The notes below the pieces were generated by a model, which made no database searches, had not been told where the DNA came from, and saw nothing but the letters and a program-made list of their open reading frames with translations. A stretch of 63,137 nt of DNA, from contig SUYM01000008.1 of NCBI GenBank assembly GCA_015060455.1, positions 29,442 through 92,578 on the forward strand. Reading direction: 5' to 3'. Source of the stretch: Bacteroidales bacterium (GTDB taxonomy: Bacteria > Bacteroidota > Bacteroidia > Bacteroidales > UBA932). The number at the start of each line of letters is the position of its first letter. Position 1 is the first letter of the stretch. This document shows positions 27,277-34,716 of the stretch, in pieces. A program made the position numbers and the translations under genes.

Positions 27277-28190
27277 TATTCTTCCTCCTTTACCGCTATT
27301 CTAAGTTTTGCGCTTCTCGCTCTTGTGTTTGCTGCTATCTCGCTCTCCTGCGGCAGTATCGGCTTGCGGTTGACCGCCCTGAGCGGTGCCGTGGAGTTGC
27401 CGTAGAAATCCTTCTCCATCTTTCCGTCTATGTTTCCGCTCTTTATGAAGTTCTTCACCATCCGGTCTTCGAGGGAGTGGTAGGTTATCACCACCAATCT
27501 GCCTCCCGGCTTCAATGACTTTGCTGCTCCGCTCAGGAATTTCTCCAACGATTTCATCTCCTGATTGACCTCTATGCGCAGTGCCTGATAGACCTTTGCA
27601 AGGAACTTGTGCTCCGCGAATTTGGGCAGAGCCTTCTCTATGGCCTTCCCGAGATCAGCCGTTGTATTTATAGGAGCGGTCTGTCTCGCCTTTTCTATCA
27701 TCTGCGCAATCCTTCTGCTGCCGTCCACCTCGCCGTATATCCTCAGGATTCTCTCTATATCTTCGGTCTCATACTCGTTGATGACTGTCGCCGCCGTCAG
27801 TTCCGCCTCCTGATTCATCCTCATGTCCAGAGGAGCATCATATCTGAATGAAAATCCTCTCTCCGCGGTGTCGAACTGGTGCGACGATACGCCCAAGTCT
27901 GCGAGCACCCCGTCTATTCCCTCCGTGTATCCCTGATTGAGCACATGGTTGTGGATCCATCTGAAATCGCTGCGGACCAGGGTCAGCCGAGGATCGTCGA
28001 TGCGGTTTCCTATCGCGTCCATGTCTCGGTCAAAGGCGAGCACGCTGCCATTTTGTGATAAGCGTGAAAGAATTTCGGCAGTATGCCCGCCTCCTCCGAA
28101 CGTCGCATCAGCATAGACCCCGTCAGTAACGGAGCCCACGAGTGCGGATACACTTTCGTCTAATAATACGGATGTATGATATTCTGACAT
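27276..28190 (-). CDS. rsmH: 16S rRNA (cytosine1402-N4)-methyltransferase
   Basis: SAM-dependent enzyme (MraW) that methylates N4 of C1402 in 16S rRNA; 304 residues. The SAM-binding ATFGGGGHTAEIL motif lies near residue 30; LADLGVSSHQFD and the C-terminal YHSLEDRMVKNF are characteristic. It is second in the dcw cluster, 15 bases after mraZ. Confidence 0.97.
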   Translation of the reverse strand: MSEYHTSVLLDESVSALVGSVTDGVYADATFGGGGHTAEILSRLSQNGSVLAFDRDMDAIGNRIDDPRLTLVRSDFRWIHNHVLNQGYTEGIDGVLADLGVSSHQFDTAERGFSFRYDAPLDMRMNQEAELTAATVINEYETEDIERILRIYGEVDGSRRIAQMIEKARQTAPINTTADLGKAIEKALPKFAEHKFLAKVYQALRIEVNQEMKSLEKFLSGAAKSLKPGGRLVVITYHSLEDRMVKNFIKSGNIDGKMEKDFYGNSTAPLRAVNRKPILPQESEIAANTRARSAKLRIAVKEEE

Positions 28191-28205
28191 CTGACGGTTC
28201 CTCCT

Positions 28206-28661
28206 CTATCTAAGATCAGACAGTGAACCGGCGATTGAGATGAATTCTTCGTTTGAAATGACGCTGGACTCAAACTTTTCCTTAGCCCAGATTTCGATCT
28301 TGTAATCGTTGCCGGAGAAAACGACTTCCTTGCTCACGCCGATCATTTCAAGAAGTTTTCTGGGGATGCTTATGCGGCCCAACTTTCCGTCAGGCTCAAC
28401 CATAGTGCAGTTGTGCATATATGCTCTCCAGAATTTAGCGTGATTTTCATTGAAAGCCGGGTTGAGCCGCGAACGGACCTCCTCCGACTGGCGCTCCCAC
28501 TCCGAGTAGGTGAACATCTCGAGACAGTCAGAGAAGGTGTCCTTCCTCACGACGAATCTCATGTCCCCTTCGGCAGGCATAATGCTCTTGAAGGCGGCAG
28601 GGAACACTATTCGTCCCTTGTCGTCAACCTTTGCATTATATTCGCCAAAAAACTTGATCAT
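28206..28661 (-). CDS. mraZ: Transcriptional regulator MraZ
   Basis: A 151-residue protein with two SpoVT/AbrB-like half domains (DDKGRIVFPAAFK near the N terminus and DGKLGRISIPRKLLE in the second half). In other bacteria MraZ forms rings that bind tandem 10-base repeats before its own gene and control the dcw cluster. Here it is the first cluster gene, and just such repeats are present upstream at 28711-28750, so autoregulation is likely. Confidence 0.96.
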   Translation of the reverse strand: MIKFFGEYNAKVDDKGRIVFPAAFKSIMPAEGDMRFVVRKDTFSDCLEMFTYSEWERQSEEVRSRLNPAFNENHAKFWRAYMHNCTMVEPDGKLGRISIPRKLLEMIGVSKEVVFSGNDYKIEIWAKEKFESSVISNEEFISIAGSLSDLR

Positions 28662-28694
28662 AGTCAGTTTAGTTATCTTTCACGCTATCGTGTG

Positions 28695-28750
28695 CAAAAG
28701 TAGAAATAATTTTCCATTTTCTTCCACTTTTTTACAAAATTTTACACAAA
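28695..28750 (-). promoter_or_regulatory. mraZ promoter with four 10-base MraZ-type operator repeats
   Basis: On the minus strand a -7 box TACTTTTG (28702-28695) is preceded by four units in exact 10-base register: TTTGTGTAAA (28750-28741), ATTTTGTAAA, AAAGTGGAAG and AAAATGGAAA (28720-28711). All share TG(T/G)AA at the same offset. Known MraZ operators are direct repeats with this period. The repeats cover the place of the -33 element, which is itself not recognisable; this suits control by MraZ. Confidence 0.7.
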
Positions 28751-28751
28751 G

Positions 28752-28782
28752 TTTTCGGCGCTATAATTTTTTCGTAATTTTG
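28752..28782 (+). promoter_or_regulatory. Promoter of the M23 lipoprotein gene
   Basis: A weak TTTTC at 28752-28756, 18 bases, then TAATTTTG at 28775-28782. It abuts the MraZ-type repeats of the divergent dcw promoter. Confidence 0.55.
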
Positions 28783-28801
28783 CAGCCTTGAATTGCATGT
28801 T

Positions 28802-30079
28802 ATGAGAAAAATCAAGGTAATATTTGTGATGACTGTGGCGGTCCTTCTGACCGTTTCGTGTAATGAAAATACTCGGCAGACAAGTCAGGAGTGCGCAGTG
28901 GAACCGCCTGTTCATCCCTACGGCTTCTGCCCCGACTCTCTTGAATCTGTCGAGGGCAAGGTGAAGAACGGTCAGTTCTTTTCAACTCTCATGATGAATC
29001 TTGGAATGAGCGCGCAGCAGGCATACGACCTGACTCAGGCGTGTGGCGGGGTTTTCGATGTGAAGACCCTCCGCGTCGGCAACAGTTACCGAGCCTACTA
29101 CGATTGCCCCTCATCCACGTCATCACGAGGAGCGGAGCGACGTGGTGATCTCCGCTACCTCGTCTATGACCGCGACCGCACAAGCAGCATCATATTCTCC
29201 TGCCAGCCTCCATACGAGGTGAAAATCCACCGGAAACCGATTGTCACCCAGCAGCGTTATGCCGACGTGACCATCAGTACATCCCTTTGGGTGGATATGC
29301 TTGATGCCGGCGTGAGTCCCGAGTTAATAATCTCATTGTCAGATATATATGCATGGACAGTGGATTTCTTCGGCCTTCAGAAAGGAGACCGTTTCAGGGT
29401 GCTCTATGACGAGCGTCTGTGCGATGGGGAAGTGGTGGCTGTCGATACAGTGCGATATGCGATATTCACCCACAACAGGCAGGACCTTCCGTGCATAATG
29501 TATGACCAGAAGGACGGTGGAAACATATATTGGAACGAGAAGGGGGAGAGCATGAGAAAGGCCTTCCTGAAAGCGCCGCTGAAATTTTCCCGCATATCCT
29601 CAGGTTTCTCCTATGCCCGCAGGCATCCTGTCACACGAAAGGTGCAGCCTCATACCGGTGTCGATTATGCTGCGCCTAAGGGCACTCCGGTCATGACCAT
29701 CGGAGATGGAGTGATCACCAGCATGAAATATGAAGGAGCCGGCGGAAATACCGTCAGGATCAGACATAATTCGGTCTATTCCACAGCCTATCTCCATCTT
29801 TCCGGCTATGCGAAGGGGCTCAAGACAGGTCAGCGCGTGCGTCAGGGCCAGGTAATCGGCTATGTGGGTTCGACCGGCCGATCGACAGGGCCGCATCTTG
29901 ATTTCCGTGTATGGAAGAACGGCAGTCCCATCAATCCGCTCAAAATGCAGTCTCCTCCGGCAGAGCCTCTTAAAAAGGACAACATGGAGGCCTTCGGGCA
30001 GATGTATGATAAATATAAGGCCCAGATCGATACGATCCAGGCCCAAAGAGTTTCTGCCGAACTGTTCCGGCTTTTATGA
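28802..30079 (+). CDS. M23-family peptidase lipoprotein
   Basis: Likely envelope lipoprotein of 425 residues. A lipoprotein signal ends LTVSC (Cys20). Two OapA/LysM-like N-terminal regions (about 50-215) precede a C-terminal M23 (LytM) domain with HTGVDYAAPKGTPV. Where M23 enzymes usually read GPHLHF, this protein reads GPHLDF, so the third zinc ligand is Asp instead of His. It may be active with an altered site or act as a degenerate LytM regulator of septal amidases. The gene diverges from mraZ, which suits a division role. Residues about 102-117 are encoded by an inserted palindromic repeat (29118-29151). I start at 28802 because the 28793 ATG only adds three residues before the signal. 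Confidence 0.88.
   Translation: MRKIKVIFVMTVAVLLTVSCNENTRQTSQECAVEPPVHPYGFCPDSLESVEGKVKNGQFFSTLMMNLGMSAQQAYDLTQACGGVFDVKTLRVGNSYRAYYDCPSSTSSRGAERRGDLRYLVYDRDRTSSIIFSCQPPYEVKIHRKPIVTQQRYADVTISTSLWVDMLDAGVSPELIISLSDIYAWTVDFFGLQKGDRFRVLYDERLCDGEVVAVDTVRYAIFTHNRQDLPCIMYDQKDGGNIYWNEKGESMRKAFLKAPLKFSRISSGFSYARRHPVTRKVQPHTGVDYAAPKGTPVMTIGDGVITSMKYEGAGGNTVRIRHNSVYSTAYLHLSGYAKGLKTGQRVRQGQVIGYVGSTGRSTGPHLDFRVWKNGSPINPLKMQSPPAEPLKKDNMEAFGQMYDKYKAQIDTIQAQRVSAELFRLL
29118..29151 (+). repeat. Dispersed palindromic repeat inside a coding sequence
   Basis: A 34-base unit starting CGTCATCACGAGGAGCG and ending ACGTGGTGATCT sits in the M23 lipoprotein gene without breaking the frame. Related intergenic units are at 39121-39147 and 39199-39235. 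Confidence 0.8.
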
Positions 30080-30112
30080 CTTTGGATGTTTCTGCCGGCA
30101 GAAACATTGCGT

Positions 30113-31453
30113 CTATTCAACCCTTTCGCAGATAAGCGTCGCGGATGTAACGCTTGCCACCCTCACCTGAACTATGTCTCCCGGCTTCTCGCCGCGCGAC
30201 GGGAACACGCACATCTTGTTGCTGCCTGCCCTTCCGCAAAGTTCTGCTGGGTTCTTCTTCGACGGTCCTTCCACCATGACCGTCATGACCTTGCCGATTT
30301 CCTTCTCATTGCTTTTCAGGCTCATACGTCCTTGCAGGGCGATGATTTCGTTAAGCCTTGCCGTCTTGACCTCATACGGAATGTCGTCCGGATATTTCTT
30401 TGAAGCCAGCGTGCCCGGCCTTTCAGAATAGGCAAACATGAAGGCTGAGTCAAACACCACCTGCTCCATAAGGCTGAGCGTGTCCTGGTGGTCCTGCTGG
30501 GTCTCGCCGCTGAATCCGGCGATGACATCGGTGGTGATGCCGCAGTCGGGCATGACACTCCTGATCTTCTCCACCCTTTCCAGATACCACTCACGGTCAT
30601 ATTTGCGCCTCATCTTTTCCAGCATCACACTGCTTCCGGACTGCACCGGCAGATGAATATGCCTGCAAATATTCTCGTGGCGGGCCATGGTATAGATGAC
30701 CTCGTCGCTGATGTCCTTTGGGTGCGATGTCGAGAACCTTACGCGAAGTTCAGAATTTACCGCGGCCACCATTTCGAGGAGTTTTGCAAAATTCACATCT
30801 TCCCACTGGTACGAGTCCACATTCTGTCCCAGAAGCGTGACCTCCTTGTATCCGTTCTCCCAAAGTTCCCGGGCCTCACGGACGATGGTATGCGCGTCCC
30901 TGCTTCGCTCGCGTCCGCGAGTGTAAGGCACTATGCAGTAAGAACATACATTGTTGCACCCCCTCATTATGGATATGAAGGCTGAAATGCCGTTCTTGTC
31001 AAGCCTTACCGGCGAGATGTCCGCATATGTCTCTTCGTGTGAAAGCAGCACGTCGATCTGCGGGCTGTCAGGGGTGACGGCTTCAAGGAGTTTCGGCAGT
31101 GATCTGTATGCATCCGGGCCGGCAACGATATCCACTGCTTTAAGCAGTTCATCTTTAAGCCTTTCCGCCATACATCCGACTATGCCTATTACCACTCCCG
31201 GCCTTTTTTTCTTCTTTATCTTGAACTGGTCGATCCTGCCCCATATCCTCTGCTCGGCATTGTCCCTGATGGAACAAGTGTTCGCCAGAATCACGTCGGC
31301 CTCCTCGATGTCCTCGGTAAGGGCATATCCGGCATCCTGCAGGATGGAAAGTATCACTTCGCTGTCATTCACGTTCATCTGACAGCCGTAAGTCTCAATA
31401 TAGACCTTCGGTCTTGAAGGGTCAATGATTGGTTTTATATTGTCCATGTCCAT
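30113..31453 (-). CDS. miaB: tRNA-2-methylthio-N6-dimethylallyladenosine synthase MiaB
   Basis: Radical-SAM methylthiotransferase that modifies A37 of tRNAs reading U-starting codons; 446 residues. The N-terminal UPF0004 domain has its three cluster cysteines (Cys24, Cys60, Cys94), the radical-SAM triad is Cys166, Cys170 and Cys173 (CNNVCSYC), and a TRAM domain ends the protein. It converges on the M23 gene and diverges from the LEA-type lipoprotein gene. RimO and MtaB are relatives, but the CQMN start and QNVDSYQW motif favour MiaB. Confidence 0.95.
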   Translation of the reverse strand: MDMDNIKPIIDPSRPKVYIETYGCQMNVNDSEVILSILQDAGYALTEDIEEADVILANTCSIRDNAEQRIWGRIDQFKIKKKKRPGVVIGIVGCMAERLKDELLKAVDIVAGPDAYRSLPKLLEAVTPDSPQIDVLLSHEETYADISPVRLDKNGISAFISIMRGCNNVCSYCIVPYTRGRERSRDAHTIVREARELWENGYKEVTLLGQNVDSYQWEDVNFAKLLEMVAAVNSELRVRFSTSHPKDISDEVIYTMARHENICRHIHLPVQSGSSVMLEKMRRKYDREWYLERVEKIRSVMPDCGITTDVIAGFSGETQQDHQDTLSLMEQVVFDSAFMFAYSERPGTLASKKYPDDIPYEVKTARLNEIIALQGRMSLKSNEKEIGKVMTVMVEGPSKKNPAELCGRAGSNKMCVFPSRGEKPGDIVQVRVASVTSATLICERVE

Positions 31454-31470
31454 ATTCTTTACTACAAACG

Positions 31471-31507
31471 CAAAGATAGGTTTTTTCAGCGAATATATTT
31501 ATCTTTG
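31471..31507. promoter_or_regulatory. Divergent -7 boxes for miaB and the LEA-type gene
   Basis: TATCTTTG is present on the minus strand at 31471-31478 (miaB) and on the plus strand at 31500-31507 (gene at 31533). The -33 elements are unclear on both sides. Confidence 0.55.
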
Positions 31508-31532
31508 CCAAGATATATGATATAGAATTTAT

Positions 31533-31994
31533 ATGAGAAGATTTTCTTTGCTGCTTGCCTTGGTCTTTGCTATGCTGACGGCAATGACCGGCTGCGGTAA
31601 ATATAGGGAAATAACCCTCAGCGGCGGAAAGATCGAGACCGTGTCGCTCTCAGGCCTGCGGTCAGCGAATCTGGTGATGTCGGTGAATATCCATAATCCT
31701 GCGGGAAAACTGGATGCCCGTCAGATTGACGGTACCCTGACATACTTTGGCAAGGTTCTTGGTAAGGTGACGCTCAACCCGTTCATCGTTGATGCAAGAT
31801 CCGACAAGACCTATAGCCTGAGTGCAAAGGTGGAACTGGCCGAAGGTGTCGGAATCCGCCAGTTGATGGCGCTGATGAATGGCAATGCCTTGAACGACTG
31901 CATGGCGGACATTGATATACGCGGATATGTAGCCGGTATAAAGGTACACAAGAAAATCAGAAACAAATCCTTGAAAGAACTATTAGAATTATAA
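31533..31994 (+). CDS. LEA type 2-like lipoprotein
   Basis: A 153-residue protein with a lipoprotein signal ending MTGC (Cys21). The body is a short beta-rich domain with the pattern of LEA type 2 / WHy proteins (NLVMSVNIHNPAGKLDARQIDGTLTYFG split over two strands). In bacteria this family is linked to envelope or stress roles but has no defined reaction. It is followed after 3 bases by the SPOR protein gene and probably shares a transcript with it and rpoN. Confidence 0.75.
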   Translation: MRRFSLLLALVFAMLTAMTGCGKYREITLSGGKIETVSLSGLRSANLVMSVNIHNPAGKLDARQIDGTLTYFGKVLGKVTLNPFIVDARSDKTYSLSAKVELAEGVGIRQLMALMNGNALNDCMADIDIRGYVAGIKVHKKIRNKSLKELLEL

Positions 31995-31997
31995 GAA

Positions 31998-32624
31998 ATG
32001 AAGACTGCACGAACTCTGTTTTTGAATTTGACGTTTTTTCTGCTGATGGCGGAGGCGGCTCCGTCGCTCTATGCCCAGGAGATTGATGCTCAGGCGGATA
32101 GCCTGGCAATACCGGAGGGATATGAACTCGTCGATTCGCTCGTATATAGATTTGTCCCTGTTGTGGATTCCACCCTGGTCGGAAGTGATGTGTTCCATAT
32201 AATGCCGTTGAAGGGAAGAGGCGATGCTGCAAATGTGGAAATATATCAGTCTCAGGAGATAGCGGATGCAGTCAGAGAACAGATTGCCGCCAATTCAGGA
32301 AGGTCGATAACAGGATACAGGGTGCGTATATTCTTTGACAACAAGCAGACTGCACGAAAGGAGTCCGAGGAACTGCTGGATAAATTTACGAGTATGCATC
32401 GCGACATCAAGGCATACAGGACCTATGTCAATCCTTATTTCAAGATTACCGTAGGAGATTTCAGGACTCGTTCCGAGGCAATGGAACTCCTCTCCCGCAT
32501 TAAACATGAATTTCCGAATGCCTTTGTCGTCAAGGAGAATATCGAGTTTCCGATGATAGACAAGGCTGACGCATATATTGTTGATACAGTAAAGGTCCTC
32601 AGACCGATACAGCAAACATTATAA
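31998..32624 (+). CDS. SPOR-domain exported protein
   Basis: A 208-residue protein with a signal peptide (about 1-25, ending SLYAQ) and a SPOR-like repeat domain in the second half (about 108-185: RVRIFFDNKQTARKESEELL, then YFKITVGDFRTRSEAMELL). SPOR domains bind denuded glycan strands at the septum. The N-terminal half has no motif I recognise. It is placed between the LEA-type gene and rpoN, probably in one operon. Confidence 0.85.
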   Translation: MKTARTLFLNLTFFLLMAEAAPSLYAQEIDAQADSLAIPEGYELVDSLVYRFVPVVDSTLVGSDVFHIMPLKGRGDAANVEIYQSQEIADAVREQIAANSGRSITGYRVRIFFDNKQTARKESEELLDKFTSMHRDIKAYRTYVNPYFKITVGDFRTRSEAMELLSRIKHEFPNAFVVKENIEFPMIDKADAYIVDTVKVLRPIQQTL

Positions 32625-32636
32625 ATATAGAAGACT

Positions 32637-34049
32637 ATGTTGAAACAAGGCTTAGAACTCAAACAGACTCAGAAACTTTCCCCTTTGCAGATTCTTACGA
32701 TCAAGTTGCTTGAACTCCCGCGTCAGGAACTGGAGCAGCGTGTCAGAAAGGAACTGGAGGAGAATCCTGTTCTGGATGAGGAGCAGCCTTCGGAGACTGA
32801 GGTGGACGAAAAGCCACGTGAGGTGTCCCTGTCGGAATATAAGGAAGATGATTCGATTCCGAGTTATCGCCTGCGTCCGGACAATTACAATTCACGTGAC
32901 GAGCGTCCTCAGTACAGTACTTTTTCGGTCAAGGAAAGTTTCAGTCAGAGTCTTCAGGAGCAACTTGGTTACAGGGATCTTACAGAACATCAATATGCAG
33001 TCGGTTCGTTCATCATCGGAAGCCTTGATGATGACGGCTATCTCAGAAGGAGTATAGACAGCATCGTGGATGACCTGTCTTTCCGTGCAAATGTATATGC
33101 CACTGAGGAAGATGTGCTGGAGATGCTGGGGGTCATTCAGGAATTTGAGCCTGCCGGTGTGGGTGCAAGAGACCTTCGCGAGTGTCTTCTGCTTCAGATA
33201 AGGACTTTGAAACGTACTCCTGAGGTGGAGATTGCTGAGAAAATATTGAAGAATCATTTCACGGAGTTCACCAGCAAGCATTTCAACAAGATAATGTCCC
33301 GGTTGAACATCTCGGAGGATCAACTCCGGGCGGCAATGGCCAAGATTTTGAAACTCAATCCGTTGCCTGGCGGTCAGATTGATGATTCGTATAATGACAA
33401 GGCGCAGCAGATCGTTCCCGATTTCATTCTTGAATATATGGATGGTGAACTCGAACTGTCCATGCCTCGTTTTTCCATACCGGAACTCAGGGTAAACCGT
33501 AAATATGCCGAACTTCTTATGGATGCAGCCAATTCGTCTGAACGCGAAAAGAAGGAGGCTGCCACATTCGTGAAGAAGAAACTGGATTCGGCCAAATGGT
33601 TTGTCGAGGCCATCAAGCAGCGGCACAACACATTGTATTCCACAATGAAGGCCATCGTCGATTATCAGCACGAGTATTTTATAGACGGCGATGAGACGAA
33701 TCTCAGGCCTATGGTGCTCAAAGACATCGCGGAGAAGACAGGCTTTGATATATCCACCATCTCCCGCGTGGTCAACAGTAAATATATAGAGACCCATTTC
33801 GGTATCTATTCCCTCAAATATTTCTTCTCGGAAGGTCTTGAAAATCAGGACGGTGAAGAGGTCTCGACCCGCGAGTTGAAGAAGGCGTTGCAGGAGTGCG
33901 TCGATACGGAAGACAAGCACAAGCCGCTTACGGACGACGAACTTGTCGATAAGATGACCGAGAAGGGATATAAGGTGGCCCGTCGCACCATCGCAAAATA
34001 CCGCGACCAGTTGGGCATCCCGAAGGCGCGTCTCAGAAGAGAATTGTAA
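32637..34049 (+). CDS. rpoN: RNA polymerase sigma-54 factor
   Basis: Alternative sigma factor of 470 residues that needs an AAA+ activator to open promoters. Region I (residues 1-50, Gln/Leu-rich: LKQTQKLSPLQILTIKLLELP), an acidic region II, the core-binding domain and the C-terminal RpoN box (ARRTIAKYRDQLGIP) are all present, so it looks intact. Possible targets are not evident in this window; no activator gene is nearby. Confidence 0.97.
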   Translation: MLKQGLELKQTQKLSPLQILTIKLLELPRQELEQRVRKELEENPVLDEEQPSETEVDEKPREVSLSEYKEDDSIPSYRLRPDNYNSRDERPQYSTFSVKESFSQSLQEQLGYRDLTEHQYAVGSFIIGSLDDDGYLRRSIDSIVDDLSFRANVYATEEDVLEMLGVIQEFEPAGVGARDLRECLLLQIRTLKRTPEVEIAEKILKNHFTEFTSKHFNKIMSRLNISEDQLRAAMAKILKLNPLPGGQIDDSYNDKAQQIVPDFILEYMDGELELSMPRFSIPELRVNRKYAELLMDAANSSEREKKEAATFVKKKLDSAKWFVEAIKQRHNTLYSTMKAIVDYQHEYFIDGDETNLRPMVLKDIAEKTGFDISTISRVVNSKYIETHFGIYSLKYFFSEGLENQDGEEVSTRELKKALQECVDTEDKHKPLTDDELVDKMTEKGYKVARRTIAKYRDQLGIPKARLRREL

Positions 34050-34068
34050 TCATTACCCCATAGTGCAA

Positions 34069-34100
34069 AAAAGGTCCCGAACTATTGTCCGAGACCTTTT
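34069..34100. terminator. Bidirectional terminator between rpoN and tRNA-His
   Basis: AAAAGGTC at 34069-34076 pairs with GACCTTTT at 34093-34100, with two more pairs inside after one mismatch. A-tract and T-tract flank it, so it suits both strands. Its end touches the encoded CCA of tRNA-His. Confidence 0.75.
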
Positions 34101-34177
34101 GGGGTGCCCTATGGGATTCGAACCCATGACATTCAGAACCACAATCTGACGCTCTAACCAACTGAACTAAGGGCACC
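34100..34177 (-). tRNA. tRNA-His (GTG)
   Basis: The minus strand folds as a complete cloverleaf with an anticodon stem CAGA/TCTG around the loop TTGTGGT (anticodon GTG). The T arm is GGGTTCGAATCCC. The acceptor stem has eight pairs, including the extra G-1:C73 pair that defines tRNA-His. CCA is encoded (34100-34102). Confidence 0.97.
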
Positions 34178-34241
34178 ATGTTCATTTGGGATTGCAAAGG
34201 TACAAATATTTTTCAAACCCGCAAGAGGAAATTGCGTATAA

Positions 34242-34403
34242 TTATGACATTTCCTCAAAATACTCCTTGCCGACGCCACAGGCAGGACAGGTCCAGTCTG
34301 CTGGGAGGTCTTCGAATGGAGTTCCGGGGGCGATGCCGTTTTCCGGGTCGCCTTCTGCGGGGTCATATACGTACCCGCACGGGATGCAGAGATACTTTTT
34401 CAT
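34242..34403 (-). CDS. Rubredoxin
   Basis: A 53-residue iron protein with the two Cys knuckles of rubredoxin: [10 protein letters not shown] near the N terminus and [14 protein letters not shown] near the end. It transfers single electrons, often to oxidative-stress reductases such as rubrerythrin. I start at 34403 (MKKYLCIPC). The frame is open up to 34466 but rubredoxins begin here. No partner reductase is adjacent and no clear promoter is seen. Confidence 0.95.
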   Translation of the reverse strand: MKKYLCIPCGYVYDPAEGDPENGIAPGTPFEDLPADWTCPACGVGKEYFEEMS

Positions 34404-34489
34404 AATAATCCGTGTTTGACTTAATAATTTCGCGTATGATGACCAGCAGGTCAACTCCTGTGCCATGGGAGATGTTGTGCCGTATTTTC

Positions 34490-34520
34490 TTTGATTTCTA
34501 ATAAATTAGCCTTACCTTTA
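34490..34520 (+). promoter_or_regulatory. Promoter of the small protein-fimbrillin pair
   Basis: TTTG at 34490-34493, 19 bases, then TACCTTTA at 34513-34520 (one mismatch to TAnnTTTG). A ~30-base AT-rich leader precedes the ATG at 34559. Confidence 0.6.
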
Positions 34521-34558
34521 CCGGCTCATTTCAAGTAAAAATAAAATTTATTATAACT

Positions 34559-34714
34559 ATGGATTTCAAATGTAAAGTATGGGCCGGTCAGGGCGTATAT
34601 TCTGCACCTTCTGTGGCAGTGCTTGACCTGCAGAACGAAGGACTGCTTTGCCAGAGCGGTCAGTTTGACAGAGCCGATGTCGGCTATGGTGATAATCAAA
34701 TGGAGGGAATTTAA
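34559..34714 (+). CDS. Small protein (51 aa) preceding fimbrillin-like lipoprotein
   Basis: A 51-residue open frame starting MDFKCKVWAGQGVYSAPSV, with the core VLDLQNEGLLCQSG. It resembles the short Bacteroidales proteins with a pattern like YxxPxxxVLDxxxEGxLCxSG followed by an acidic/Gly tail; these are often encoded directly before surface lipoproteins. It has no signal peptide. A promoter lies 38 bases upstream, and the next gene starts 2 bases after the stop, so both are on one transcript. Function is unknown. I am fairly sure it is a gene because of the family-like core and tight coupling. Confidence 0.65.
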   Translation: MDFKCKVWAGQGVYSAPSVAVLDLQNEGLLCQSGQFDRADVGYGDNQMEGI

Positions 34715-34716
34715 TC

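Noticed and set aside
13341..28661. Missing murF and ddl in the dcw cluster as a deletion
   Set aside because: As far as I know Bacteroidetes clusters normally lack them here, and gene spacing is tight with no scar.
32892..33920. 342-codon minus-strand frame opposite rpoN
   Set aside because: Shadow of sigma-54; it resembles no family and would cross the whole gene.
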